Shown: positions 8,801 to 16,212 of the stretch, one piece after another | How the letters are laid out: each line of letters opens with the position of its first letter | Position numbering within the stretch: the first letter of the stretch is position 1 | Origin: Paractinoplanes abujensis | GTDB taxonomy: Bacteria > Actinomycetota > Actinomycetes > Mycobacteriales > Micromonosporaceae | Direction: 5' to 3' | Length of the DNA stretch: 64,000 nucleotides | Assembly: GCF_014204895.1 (NCBI RefSeq) | Contig: NZ_JACHMF010000001.1 | Coordinates: 3,162,001-3,226,000, forward strand | Translations under genes and position numbers: made by a program | The notes under the pieces: model-generated | What the model saw: the letters and a program-made list of their open reading frames with translations, nothing else | What the model was told of the DNA's origin: nothing | The model's database searches: none

Positions 8801-9141
8801 GGGCTCCACACCGGCGCGCCCGCACCCGCGGGCAGGTCGGTGGCGGCCTCGGCCTCACCCCCCGCGGTGGGCAGCAGCCAGATCTGGGCCGGCCCGTCCT
8901 CACCACGCAGGAAGGCGAGGTGCGCCCCGTCGGGCGACCAGGCGGGTGACGTGTCGGCCGCCCCCCGCGTGAGCCGCCGCGCGCCGTCGTCGTCGGCCAG
9001 CCAGATACTGCGGGTGACCCGATCGGCCTTCTCGTCGTTGGCCCGGACCACGTACGCGATCCGTCCACCGTCCGGGCTCAGGGCGGGCTGCTCCGGCGTA
9101 GTCACCGACATCAGGTCATCGATCTGCGCACGACGTGCCAC
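5893..9141 (-). CDS. S9 prolyl-oligopeptidase-like / S12 beta-lactamase-like fusion hydrolase
   Basis: A 1082-residue protein joining two serine hydrolases. Residues about 1-380 form a TolB/WD40-type propeller (repeated WSPDG); about 385-640 is an S9 alpha/beta-hydrolase with Ser496 (GYSYGGF), Asp577 (GAADLRCP) and His609 (EGSHLL). From about 645 to the end is an S12 domain with S699-x-x-K702 (GSISKVW) and a YCN motif. S12 members include D-aminopeptidases, DD-peptidases and esterases. No signal peptide is visible, so it should act in the cytoplasm on imported peptides. GTG start with ribosome site GAGGGGG. The S12 half closely resembles the separate protein at 12323-13690, which suggests duplication. 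First gene of the racemase operon. Confidence 0.85.
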   Translation of the reverse strand: MARRAQIDDLMSVTTPEQPALSPDGGRIAYVVRANDEKADRVTRSIWLADDDGARRLTRGAADTSPAWSPDGAHLAFLRGEDGPAQIWLLPTAGGEAEAATDLPAGAGAPVWSPDGTKIAFAAAVATTGAGRGDPIVTERLDYQADGAGWLRDLRKHLFVLDVGRRELRQVTEGDWHAGDPAWSPDSTRLAFAAATAPDADLVFRAPLHVLDVTDLKARPVVVGLAGGVAGPSVWTPQGDALVVVGYPGAPRGHARLLLVPLDGGPVRDLAAGLDRNVMPGGPAYPGAVPRFAGGEVLFCVRDKGCSHLYAVGTDGGEPRPVVAGAGRVVAGLSTAGDTAAIVLATPTSYGEIVTVNTGTNAETVHTELTNDEIELFVREEREFTISDGTVVQGWLLRDPEVTGAGPLLLDIHGGPHNAWNGAADDIHLYHQHLVARGWTVLLVNPRASDGYGEQFFNAALGAWGEADARDFLEPLDQLVAEGLADPARLAVAGYSYGGFMTCFLTATDGRFAAAVAGGVVSDLTSMAGSSDDGHLLADIELGGRPWDAPERYAAMSPLTRVADVTTPTLIIQGAADLRCPVGQAQQWHTALRERGVPAELVLYPEGSHLLIVEGPPSQRADFNRRIAEWVQRHTGAGRKPLDAAHWQRRLNVLAERHGVPGAVLGISRTDELVEAAYGVLNVETGVAVTTDSVFQIGSISKVWTATLVQQLVDEGKLNLDAPIADVLPELTLADSGVAAKVTMRHLLTHTSGIDGDVFTDTGRGDDCLEKYVDGLADVAQNHPLGATWSYCNSGFSLAGRVIEKLTGGTWDAAVRDRISTPLGLRRTGTLPEEALLHRAATGHVPGPQVAPVWMLPRALGPAGLINSTAADLLTFARMHLNGGGDVLSAAGTAAMAEEQVELPEKYTLGDSWGLGWIRFGWDGHRLIGHDGNTIGQSAFLRLLPDQDLAVTLLTNGEGARDLYQDLFGEIFAEVAGVTMPRPLTPPSPPVAVDITPHLGTYERASTRLEVLEGPTLRMTQTGPLAELTPEPVHELPLVAVKDDLFLVRMPQSDTWFPVYFYRLPTGERYLHLGVRATPKVS

Positions 9142-9958
9142 GGTTCCCCCTCGCCTGACGACTTCTTAGCGCGAAGCCTGCCCGCCCCCAGGGCCCCGTG
9201 TCATTGTGCAAGCCAACGAGTCCAAGGCGTTCAACTCGTCCGCCCGCACGTAACTCCAGAACGTGCCCACCCCGAGCAAGCCGCGCACCCCACCGCCGCC
9301 ACCCCATGCGCACCATCGCGCAACCACCCAGCGCCGCTGCTTGGACGCACACCATCGCGCAACCACCCAGCTCCGACGCACACCATCGCGCAACCACCCA
9401 GCTCCGCTGCTTGGACGCGCACACCCAGCGCCGCTGCTTGGACGCACACCATCGCGCAACCGCTCAATGCCGCGCGCTACTCCGCCGTCGACCAACGCGC
9501 AATCAACCAACGCCGCGCGCTACTCCGCCGTCGACCAACGCGCAATCAACCAACGCCGCGCGCTACTCCGCCGTCGACCAACGCGCAATCAACCAACGCC
9601 GCGCGCTTCTCCGCCGTCGACCAACGTGCAACGCCGCGCCACCACTCATCCGCCGCGCCCAACGCACAACAATGCGCAACCACCGAGCGCCGTCCATCGC
9701 CGATATCCGAGCACCATCCGGCGCCGCCGACCAACACTCAACTCCGCGCACTACTCGCCCGCTGACGCCCGGCGCACAACAATGCGCAATTACTTGGCGC
9801 CGCCGTCCCGATGCCCTCCATCAGGCAGATCAATCAGCCGCCGTCCGATTGCACAACACCGCGCAATCACTCGGCGCCGTACGACGCTGCGCGAGCATTC
9901 CGCGCTGCGCGTGGGCAGGAAGCTGCGCGTCTCGGTGCGCGATGGGGGCGGTCGGGGG
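9142..9958. repeat. Intergenic region filled with degenerate short repeats
   Basis: About 800 bp without a credible gene. From about 9300 it holds repeated variants of CACCATCGCGCAACCACCCA alternating with GCTGCTTGGACGCACA. A 43-bp tandem array follows at 9467-9632, then looser copies of GCACAACAATGCGCAA (near 9665, 9774 and 9851). The right end (about 9905-9935) carries the motif in the opposite sense (GGAAGCTGCGCGTCTCGG). Frames on both strands stay open only because of base composition; units of different, non-triplet length and no ribosome sites argue against coding. The promoter of the S9-S12 operon must lie near 9145-9250, but I see no clear -35/-10 pair. Confidence 0.75.
9467..9632. 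repeat. 43-bp tandem repeat, about four copies
   Basis: The word CGCGCGCTAC recurs at 9471, 9514 and 9557, and as CGCGCGCTTC at 9600: an exact 43-bp period. Each unit contains CTCCGCCGTCGACCAACG and GCGCAATCAACCAACGCC. The first three copies are nearly identical and the fourth decays, as expected of recent slippage or unequal exchange. 43 is not a multiple of three, so this is not a protein repeat. Confidence 0.85.
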
Positions 9959-11587
9959 TCAGACGGAGAAGACGCGTAGTTGCAGCATCGCGCCGAAGCG
10001 GGCTTCCGGGTCGGTCAGGTCGAGGTCGCCCACTTCGGCCAGGCGGCGCAGGCGGTAGCGGAACGTGTTGGGATGCACGTGCAGTGCCGCGGCGGCGGCT
10101 ACGGCGTCGCCGAACGCGTCGAGCCAGGCGGCCAGGGTCTCGACCAGGCTGGCGTGGTGTTCGGCGTCGTAGGCGATCAGCTTGGCCAGCGGCCCGGTCG
10201 GCGCATCGCCGCGGGCCGCGATCAGATCCCGCAGTTCCAGCACCATCGCCTTGGTGTAGACGTCACTGAGCCGGGCCACCCGTAGCCCGCAGCCGGAGCG
10301 CAGCACCCGCAGCGCGCGGTCGGCGCCGGCCCGGGCCGCGGCCAGTTCGGCCACGGTGGCGGCGGGCGGGCTGACCCCGATCAGGGCGGGCACGCGGTCG
10401 CCGACCCGGTCGAGGAATTCGCTCGCGACCCGGGTGGCGCGTTCGGAGGTGGCCACCGGCAGGAGCCCGTACGCGACGTCGCCCAGCAGCGCCACCGCGC
10501 TGCCCGCGTGCACGGCGCTGAGGTGCATGGCCAGCGCGTCGGTCAGCCGTTGCCGGTCGGCGGCCAGCCCGGAACGGTCGGCCGTGCTCTCGGGCGCGGC
10601 CGGGGCCAGGGCCAGCACGATCAGGGGCTGGTCGGCCAGGCCGAGGCGGGCCAGCGACTCGCGGGCGCCGGTGCCACCTTCGAGGGCTGTGCCGACCAGG
10701 TCCGTACGGAGGCGGCGTTCGACGTCGGCCCCGGCGCGCAGCCGCAACATGTGCAGCGCGACCAGCTTGGCGGCGTCGCTGAAGGCGCGGGACCGGTCGG
10801 GGGTGAGCGGTTCGTGCACGGCGGCCCAGATCGAGCCGAGGAATTCGTCGCCCGCGCGCACGGCCACCGCGACGCGAGGCACCGAGAACTCGTCGGGCGC
10901 GGTCTCCGGCGGGGCCACGAACACCGGTTCGGCGCTGCGGTGCAGGTCGCGCAGCACCCCGGCCCGGGAGAGGATGCGGGCGAACCGTTCCGGCACCTGA
11001 CGGCCCAGAATGGTCTCGACGCGTGACGGGTCGGCCTCCTCCTGACGGCCCGAGAAGGCCAGCACCCGCGAGTCGGGGTCCTCGATCGTGACCGGCGCGT
11101 CGACCAGCGCGGCGACGGCGTTGGCCAGCGCGAACAGGTCGCCCGAGGGCAGCCCGCCGAGCATCTCGGGGCCGGCGTCACCGACGTCGCCCTGGCTGAG
11201 CATCGAGCGCAGCAGCGCGGCCAGCTGAGCCCAGGAGGCGCCGCGGGTCAACGCGAGCAGCGCCACCCCGGACTCCTCGGCCGCGACCCGCAGCTCGTCA
11301 CCGCCGGGCACCGGGGCCCGTACGATGAGACCCGCCGCACCCTGCGGACCCAGCGCACGCAGCAGAGCCGCGATCTCGGCGGGTTCGCGCAGGCCCACGC
11401 CGAGCACGAGCGCGGGCGAGGGCAGATGCGGTTCGTCGTACGGGTCGTGGATGGCGATCCCGGCGATCGGCTCGGTGGACAGGGCCTGGCCGTGCACCAG
11501 ATCGAGCAGCGTGGCCCCGAGGTCGTCGAGGACCCGCCCGAGACTGGCACGCGGCAGCTGGCTCATGCCCGTCGAGCCTAGTGCCAT
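9959..11587 (-). CDS. PucR-family transcriptional regulator
   Basis: A 542-residue regulator. The C-terminal 60 residues hold the PucR-type helix-turn-helix (ALHVHPNTFRYRLRRLAEV), preceded by a GGDEF-like central fold (about 300-450) and an N-terminal sensory region. PucR proteins commonly control purine, amino-acid or peptide catabolism in actinobacteria. It is the last gene of the transporter operon, 4 bp after the DppF stop, so it probably senses the substrate or product of that system and may autoregulate. The ATG at 11587 is taken because of close coupling; an ATG at 11566 is an alternative. Confidence 0.82.
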   Translation of the reverse strand: MALGSTGMSQLPRASLGRVLDDLGATLLDLVHGQALSTEPIAGIAIHDPYDEPHLPSPALVLGVGLREPAEIAALLRALGPQGAAGLIVRAPVPGGDELRVAAEESGVALLALTRGASWAQLAALLRSMLSQGDVGDAGPEMLGGLPSGDLFALANAVAALVDAPVTIEDPDSRVLAFSGRQEEADPSRVETILGRQVPERFARILSRAGVLRDLHRSAEPVFVAPPETAPDEFSVPRVAVAVRAGDEFLGSIWAAVHEPLTPDRSRAFSDAAKLVALHMLRLRAGADVERRLRTDLVGTALEGGTGARESLARLGLADQPLIVLALAPAAPESTADRSGLAADRQRLTDALAMHLSAVHAGSAVALLGDVAYGLLPVATSERATRVASEFLDRVGDRVPALIGVSPPAATVAELAAARAGADRALRVLRSGCGLRVARLSDVYTKAMVLELRDLIAARGDAPTGPLAKLIAYDAEHHASLVETLAAWLDAFGDAVAAAAALHVHPNTFRYRLRRLAEVGDLDLTDPEARFGAMLQLRVFSV

Positions 11588-11591
11588 GCGA

Positions 11592-12335
11592 TCAATTCCC
11601 GAGCGGTGCGCCGGGACGCGGGACAGCTTCGAGCAGTTCGCGTGTGTATTCGTGGCGCGGGTTGAGCAGTACCTGCTCGACCGGGCCGTACTCGACGATC
11701 CGGCCGTGGCGCATCACCGCCACGATGTCGCTGACGTAGCGCACCACGGCCAGGTTGTGCGAGATGAACAGCATCGTCAGCCGCATCCGGCGCTGCAGCT
11801 CACGGACCACGTTGAGCACCGTGCCCTGGATCGAGACGTCCAGGGCCGAGGTGATCTCGTCGGCCACGATCACCTCGGGCCGGCCGGCGAGGGCGCGGGC
11901 CAGCGCGACCCGCTGCCGCTGCCCGCCGGAAAGCTCGTCGGGGCGGGCGCCGGCCCGGTCCGCGGCCAGGCCGACCAGTTCCAGCAGCCGGGCCACCTCG
12001 GCCCGCCGGTCCGCGCCGCGCGGCATCGCCTCGGCGATGGAGGCGCCGATGGTCATCCGCGGGTCGAGCGCGGAGTACGGATCCTGGAAGATCATCTGCA
12101 GCGGCCGGGTCTTGAGCGTTGGCACGGGCCGGCCGTCGAGCAGGATCCGGCCCGCCGTCAGGGGCGCGAGCCCGACCGCGGCACGGGCCAGGGTCGACTT
12201 GCCCGAGCCGGACTCGCCGACCAGCCCCACCACCTGCCCGGCCGGCACGACCAGGTCGACGCCGTCGACCGCGAGCGTGCCGTGCCGGCGCGAACCGAAC
12301 CGCACCGACACGCCCTCGAAGGTCAGCTCGCGCAT
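11592..12335 (-). CDS. Dipeptide/oligopeptide ABC transporter ATPase (DppF/OppF type)
   Basis: A 247-residue nucleotide-binding subunit. Walker A is GESGSGKST (40-48), the Q-loop is MIFQDPYSALDPR, the signature LSGGQRQRVALARAL, Walker B VIVADEITSALD and the H-loop FISHN. It lacks most of the C-terminal oligopeptide-type extension, so it is slightly short for OppF (usually about 300 or more residues). It should pair with the second ATPase domain, which is fused to the DppC permease at 13687-16212. Its start overlaps the end of the S12 hydrolase gene by 13 bp. Confidence 0.88.
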   Translation of the reverse strand: MRELTFEGVSVRFGSRRHGTLAVDGVDLVVPAGQVVGLVGESGSGKSTLARAAVGLAPLTAGRILLDGRPVPTLKTRPLQMIFQDPYSALDPRMTIGASIAEAMPRGADRRAEVARLLELVGLAADRAGARPDELSGGQRQRVALARALAGRPEVIVADEITSALDVSIQGTVLNVVRELQRRMRLTMLFISHNLAVVRYVSDIVAVMRHGRIVEYGPVEQVLLNPRHEYTRELLEAVPRPGAPLGN

Positions 12336-13690
12336 CGCGGGGTCGCCCTCGCGCCGAAGTGCACGTACTTCTCGCCGGTGGGCAGCTCGTAGAAGGTGGC
12401 GGGCACCCAGTTGCCGGTCTCCGGGTCCTGGCAGACGAACAGGTCCGGCGCCACCGCGACCATCGGGTAGTCGACCGGCTCCTCCTGCAGCAGCTCGGCC
12501 ATCGCGCCGGTGATGCTCAGCCGCATGACCGGGCCGTTGGCGCCGACGTTGATCTCCTGACGGATGCTGGCCCGCTCGTACGTGCCCACGTACGGGTCGA
12601 CGTCGACGTCGACGGGCGTGGACGGCGGGCCGAGCGGGTGCGGGACGGGCACCCCGGCCAGCTCCGCGAAGACCTCGCGGTACAACTCCTCGTACAGCTT
12701 GGCGCCGTTACCGCCGTTGGTCAGCAGCGCGACCGCGACGTTCTGCTCGGGCAGGATGCGCAGAAACGCGGCCTGGCCGATGGTGTTGCCGTCGTGGCCG
12801 ATCAGCCGGTGGCCGTCCCACAGCGCGCGTTCCCAGCCCAGGCCCCACGAGTCGCCCAGCGTGTGCTTGTCGGGCAGCTCGACCTGGTGCTCGGCCATCG
12901 CGGCGGCGCTCGCCTCGCTCAGCACCCGGGTGCCGTCGGGCGCGACCCCGCCGGCCAGGTGCATGCGCGCGAACTCCAGCAGGTCGGCCACGGTCGAGAT
13001 GATCGAACCGGCCGGCCCCGCCGACCGCGGGATGGCCCAGACGGGCGCCACGGTCTGCTTGCCGTCGTGCGTGACATGCCCGGCCGCGGCCCGGTGCAGC
13101 AGTGCCTCCTCGGGCAGGGTCATCGTCCGTTCCAGCCCGAGCGGCGTGACGATCTTTTCCCGTACGGCGGCGTCCCACGTGCCGCCCGTGAGCTTCTCGA
13201 CCACGCGGCCGGCCAGCGAGAACCCGGAGTTGCAGTACGACCAGGTGGCCTCGAGCGGGTGGTTCTGGGCGGCGTCGGCCAGCCCCGTCACGTACTTCTC
13301 CAGACAGTCGTCGCCGCGCCCGGTGTCGGTGAAGATGTCGCCGTCGATGCCGCTGGTGTGGGTCAGCAGGTGCCGCATGGTCACCTTGGCCGTCACCCCC
13401 GGGTCGCTCAGCCGCAGCTCGGGCAGCACATCGACCAGCGGCGCGTCGAGCTGCAGCTTGCCCTCGTCGACCAACTGCATGACCAGGGTGGTCGTCCACA
13501 CCTTGCTGATCGAGCCGATCTGGAACAGCGAGTCGGTGGTCACGTCGACGCCGGTCCGCAGGTTCAGGACCCCGTACGCGGCCTCGCCGATCTCACCCTC
13601 GTGCAGAATGCCCAGGGTCGCCCCCGGCACGTCATGCCGCTCGGCGATCTCAGCCAGGCGCCGGGTCCAGTGTTCGACATCAATGGTCAT
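12323..13690 (-). CDS. S12-family serine hydrolase (beta-lactamase/D-aminopeptidase fold)
   Basis: A 455-residue stand-alone S12 enzyme. Motifs are S60-x-x-K63 (QIGSISKVW), YCN (about residue 153) and an HDG motif (RLIGHDGNTIGQ) in the place of KTG. A C-terminal beta-barrel-like extension follows, as in D-aminopeptidases and esterases of the group. There is no signal peptide, so it is unlikely to be a secreted beta-lactamase or cell-wall DD-peptidase. It is highly similar, over its whole length, to the C-terminal half of the S9-S12 fusion at 5893-9141. Encoded between two transporter ATPases with ATGA coupling to the upstream gene, it probably hydrolyses the imported substrate, plausibly peptides with D-residues. 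Confidence 0.82.
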   Translation of the reverse strand: MTIDVEHWTRRLAEIAERHDVPGATLGILHEGEIGEAAYGVLNLRTGVDVTTDSLFQIGSISKVWTTTLVMQLVDEGKLQLDAPLVDVLPELRLSDPGVTAKVTMRHLLTHTSGIDGDIFTDTGRGDDCLEKYVTGLADAAQNHPLEATWSYCNSGFSLAGRVVEKLTGGTWDAAVREKIVTPLGLERTMTLPEEALLHRAAAGHVTHDGKQTVAPVWAIPRSAGPAGSIISTVADLLEFARMHLAGGVAPDGTRVLSEASAAAMAEHQVELPDKHTLGDSWGLGWERALWDGHRLIGHDGNTIGQAAFLRILPEQNVAVALLTNGGNGAKLYEELYREVFAELAGVPVPHPLGPPSTPVDVDVDPYVGTYERASIRQEINVGANGPVMRLSITGAMAELLQEEPVDYPMVAVAPDLFVCQDPETGNWVPATFYELPTGEKYVHFGARATPRCAS

Positions 13691-16212
13691 CCTCGTTCTC
13701 CTCCCAGGGAAGCGGCGGGCCGATCGTCCTTCTCGTCATCCGGCACGACGTCGTGGTCCGGAACCGTCCGGTTGTCCGGCACGACGTCGTCATCCGGCAC
13801 GACGTCGTCGTCCGGAACCGTCCGGTTGTCCGGCACGGCCGCCGGCGGGCCGGCCGGGGCTGTCCGGTTGCCGGGCACGGCTGCGGGGGCCCGGTCGGCG
13901 TGCCAGCAGGCGACCCGGCGTCCGGCGGCGTACGAGGCCAGCGGCGGGTCTGCGCGCCGGCACTGCTCGGTGGCGAGCGGGCAACGCGGGGCGTACGGAC
14001 ACCCCACGGGCAGGTCGTGCGGGTCCGGCGGCCGGCCCGGAATGACCGCCAGCGGGGCGTCGCGGTCGGTCGTCATGTCGGGAACGGCGGCCACCAACGC
14101 CCGCGTGTACGGGTGGCGGGCATCGTGCAGCAGGGCATCGGTGGGCACGTCCTCGACCACGCGGCCGGCGTACATGACCAGCACCCGGTCGCAGACCTGC
14201 CCGACCACCGTCACGTCGTGACTGATGAACAGCAGCCCGACGTCTTCGGCGGCACGAATGTTCGCGAGCAACTGCAGAACCTGCCGCTGCACAGTCACGT
14301 CGAGCGCCGTGGTCGGCTCGTCGGCGATGATCAGCTTCGGGTTGGCCATCACGCCCATGCCGATCATCGCGCGCTGGCGCATACCGCCGGAGAACTCGTG
14401 CGGCAGCTGCTTGGCGCGACGCTCAGCATCCGAGATGCGCACCGCGGACAGCCGATCGACAGCCCGGCGCCAAGCCGTCCGCCGATCCACCCGCTGATGC
14501 TCGCGAACAACTTCGGCCAGTTGCCGCCCCACCCGATGAACAGGATTGAGCGAAGTCATCGGATCCTGAAAGACCATGGCCAACGAGGTCCCCAACATCC
14601 GCCGCCGCTCGCTCGCGCTCAGCCCCGGCCCCGCACCCAAACGCTCACCCTCACGCGAACGCTCACCATCGCCCGAACGCTCACCATCACCCACCTGCTC
14701 GACGCCGCGCGCACGCTCACCATCGCGCACCTGCTCAACGCCGCGCAGCCGCTCACCATCACCCGACTGCTCAACGCCGCGCAGGCGCTCACCATCACGC
14801 AACTGCTCGGTGCTGCTCGGACGCTCGGAATCGCGCGACTGCTCGACGCTGCTCGAAAGCTCACCATCGCCCGAACGCGCAACTGCGCGCGACTGCTCGA
14901 CGCTGCCCGCATGCTCACCACCGCGCAACTGCTCAACGCCGCGCAGCCGCTCACCATCACGCAACTGCTCGACGCTGCGCGAGCGCTCATCGTCGCGCAG
15001 GTCGACGCCGAGGAACTCCAGGCGGTCGGCGGTTACCCGGCCGGGGTGTTCGATCAGTTGGGCGATGGCGAGCGCGGTCAGGCTCTTGCCCGAACCGCTT
15101 TCGCCGACGATGCCGATTGCTTCGCCGGGGCGCATCGTGAGGCTGACCCCGCGTACGGGGGTCACCTCACCGGTCGCCGTGGGGAAGCCGACGCGCAGGT
15201 TGCGCACCGCCAGGAGCGGCTGATCGGCAGGAGGCGGTTCGGGTTGCGCCGCCGGCGGTTCGTGGCCGGGGGCCGTCCCGGTGTGCTTGCTCGTGTGTGA
15301 CGCGCGCACACCGATCGCGCGGGCGACGGCCTCACCGGACAGGTTGAACGCCATCGCGGCCAGCACCACGGCCACCCCCGCGGCCAGGGCGCCCGCCGGG
15401 TGCACGTAGATCTGGGCCAGCCCCTCCCCCAGCAACCGCCCCCAGTCGTAGCTGGGCGCCTGCACGCCCAGCCCGAGGAACGACAGGCTCGCGAAGGACA
15501 ACAGCGCGCTGCCCAGCGCCATCGTGGCCGAGACCACCAGCGGCTCGGCGATGTTGGGCAGCACGTGGCGGATCAGGATGCGCATCCGCCCGATCCCGGC
15601 CACGCGGGCGGCGGCGATGAAGTCCCGGCTGGAGATACCGGCGGCCATCGTCTGGGTGAGGCGGGCGAAGCCGGGTGCGGTCGCGAAACCGATCGCCAGC
15701 ACCGCACCGCGCGCGCCGACGCCGAAGATCACGGCGAAGAACAGCGCGAGCAGCAGCGACGGGAAGGCGACGGCGATGTTGATGAACGCGCTGATCCAGC
15801 GGCCGACCCAGCGACCGAGCCGGCGTTCGCCGCCGCGGCCGAGCAGGGTGGGCGCGGTGCCGAGCACGAGCCCGGCGGTCACCCCGATCACGGTGGCCAG
15901 CAGGGCCAGCCCCACCGACAGGCGGGTGGCGACCAGCACCCGGGCCAGAATGTCGCGGCCGAGCAGGTCGGTGCCGACCGGGTGGGCCGACGACGGGCCC
16001 TGCAGGATCTCGGCCGACTGCACCGCCTCCGCGCGGTCCTGCCAGATCAGCGGGGCCACCACCGCCAGCACCAGCACCGCGAGCAGCAGCACGGCGGCGG
16101 TGATCCCAAGCGGGCTGCGCAGCGCGGCCGGCCACCGCCGGGCCGTGGGCGCCGGCCGGGTGAGCTCGATGGCCATCAGGTCTTCGGGGGCACCGTTGAG
16201 TGGGGCGGCCAT
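13687..16212 (-). CDS. Fused peptide ABC transporter permease-ATPase (DppC-DppD) with inserted repeats
   Basis: An 841-residue polypeptide carrying two transporter subunits that are normally separate. Residues about 25-300 are a DppC permease with several membrane segments and the EAA loop (AARVAGIGRMRILIRHVLPN). After a Pro-rich linker, about 330-780 is a DppD ATPase: Walker A GESGSGKS (about 365), Q-loop VFQDPMTSLNP (about 550), signature FSGGMRQRAM, Walker B LIIADEPTTALD and the Cys-bearing oligopeptide C-terminal domain. Two repeat blocks break the family pattern: a 120-residue hexad array between Walker A and the Q-loop, and a C-terminal VPDDDV/VPDNRT tail. All core motifs are intact, so it may be functional. 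It overlaps DppB by 1 bp and the S12 gene by 4 bp. Confidence 0.85.
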   Translation of the reverse strand: MAAPLNGAPEDLMAIELTRPAPTARRWPAALRSPLGITAAVLLLAVLVLAVVAPLIWQDRAEAVQSAEILQGPSSAHPVGTDLLGRDILARVLVATRLSVGLALLATVIGVTAGLVLGTAPTLLGRGGERRLGRWVGRWISAFINIAVAFPSLLLALFFAVIFGVGARGAVLAIGFATAPGFARLTQTMAAGISSRDFIAAARVAGIGRMRILIRHVLPNIAEPLVVSATMALGSALLSFASLSFLGLGVQAPSYDWGRLLGEGLAQIYVHPAGALAAGVAVVLAAMAFNLSGEAVARAIGVRASHTSKHTGTAPGHEPPAAQPEPPPADQPLLAVRNLRVGFPTATGEVTPVRGVSLTMRPGEAIGIVGESGSGKSLTALAIAQLIEHPGRVTADRLEFLGVDLRDDERSRSVEQLRDGERLRGVEQLRGGEHAGSVEQSRAVARSGDGELSSSVEQSRDSERPSSTEQLRDGERLRGVEQSGDGERLRGVEQVRDGERARGVEQVGDGERSGDGERSREGERLGAGPGLSASERRRMLGTSLAMVFQDPMTSLNPVHRVGRQLAEVVREHQRVDRRTAWRRAVDRLSAVRISDAERRAKQLPHEFSGGMRQRAMIGMGVMANPKLIIADEPTTALDVTVQRQVLQLLANIRAAEDVGLLFISHDVTVVGQVCDRVLVMYAGRVVEDVPTDALLHDARHPYTRALVAAVPDMTTDRDAPLAVIPGRPPDPHDLPVGCPYAPRCPLATEQCRRADPPLASYAAGRRVACWHADRAPAAVPGNRTAPAGPPAAVPDNRTVPDDDVVPDDDVVPDNRTVPDHDVVPDDEKDDRPAASLGGERG
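13739..13836 (-). repeat. 18-bp tandem repeat encoding a C-terminal hexapeptide tail
   Basis: Units of 18 bp alternate between GTCCGGCACGACGTCGTC and GTCCGGAACCGTCCGGTT (plus-strand reading), five full copies and a partial one. They encode Val-Pro-Asp-Asp-Asp-Val and Val-Pro-Asp-Asn-Arg-Thr hexads at the C-terminus of the permease-ATPase fusion. A related but degenerate copy (VPGNRTAPAG) precedes them. Confidence 0.85.
14641..15000 (-). repeat. 360-bp in-frame array of 18/36-bp repeats inside the DppD ATPase domain
   Basis: On the plus strand CTGCTC recurs at 14695, 14731, 14767, 14803, 14839, 14893, 14929 and 14965, spaced 36 bp except for one 54-bp step. Each 36-bp unit is two 18-bp halves (CTGCTCAACGCCGCGCAG and CCGCTCACCATCACGCAA). 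Three single 18-bp units precede them from 14641. The array encodes about 120 residues of RDGERLRGVEQL-type dodecads (residues 405-524), placed between FLGVDLR and LSASERR, where other DppD/OppD proteins have only a short link. Confidence 0.9.

Noticed and set aside
5926..8949. A plus-strand frame of about 1000 codons opposite the S9-S12 gene
   Set aside because: Composition shadow, rich in Gly/Arg/His/Val with no recognisable domain.
9467..9632. CRISPR array
   Set aside because: The 43-bp units are directly tandem with no unique spacers, and no cas gene is present.
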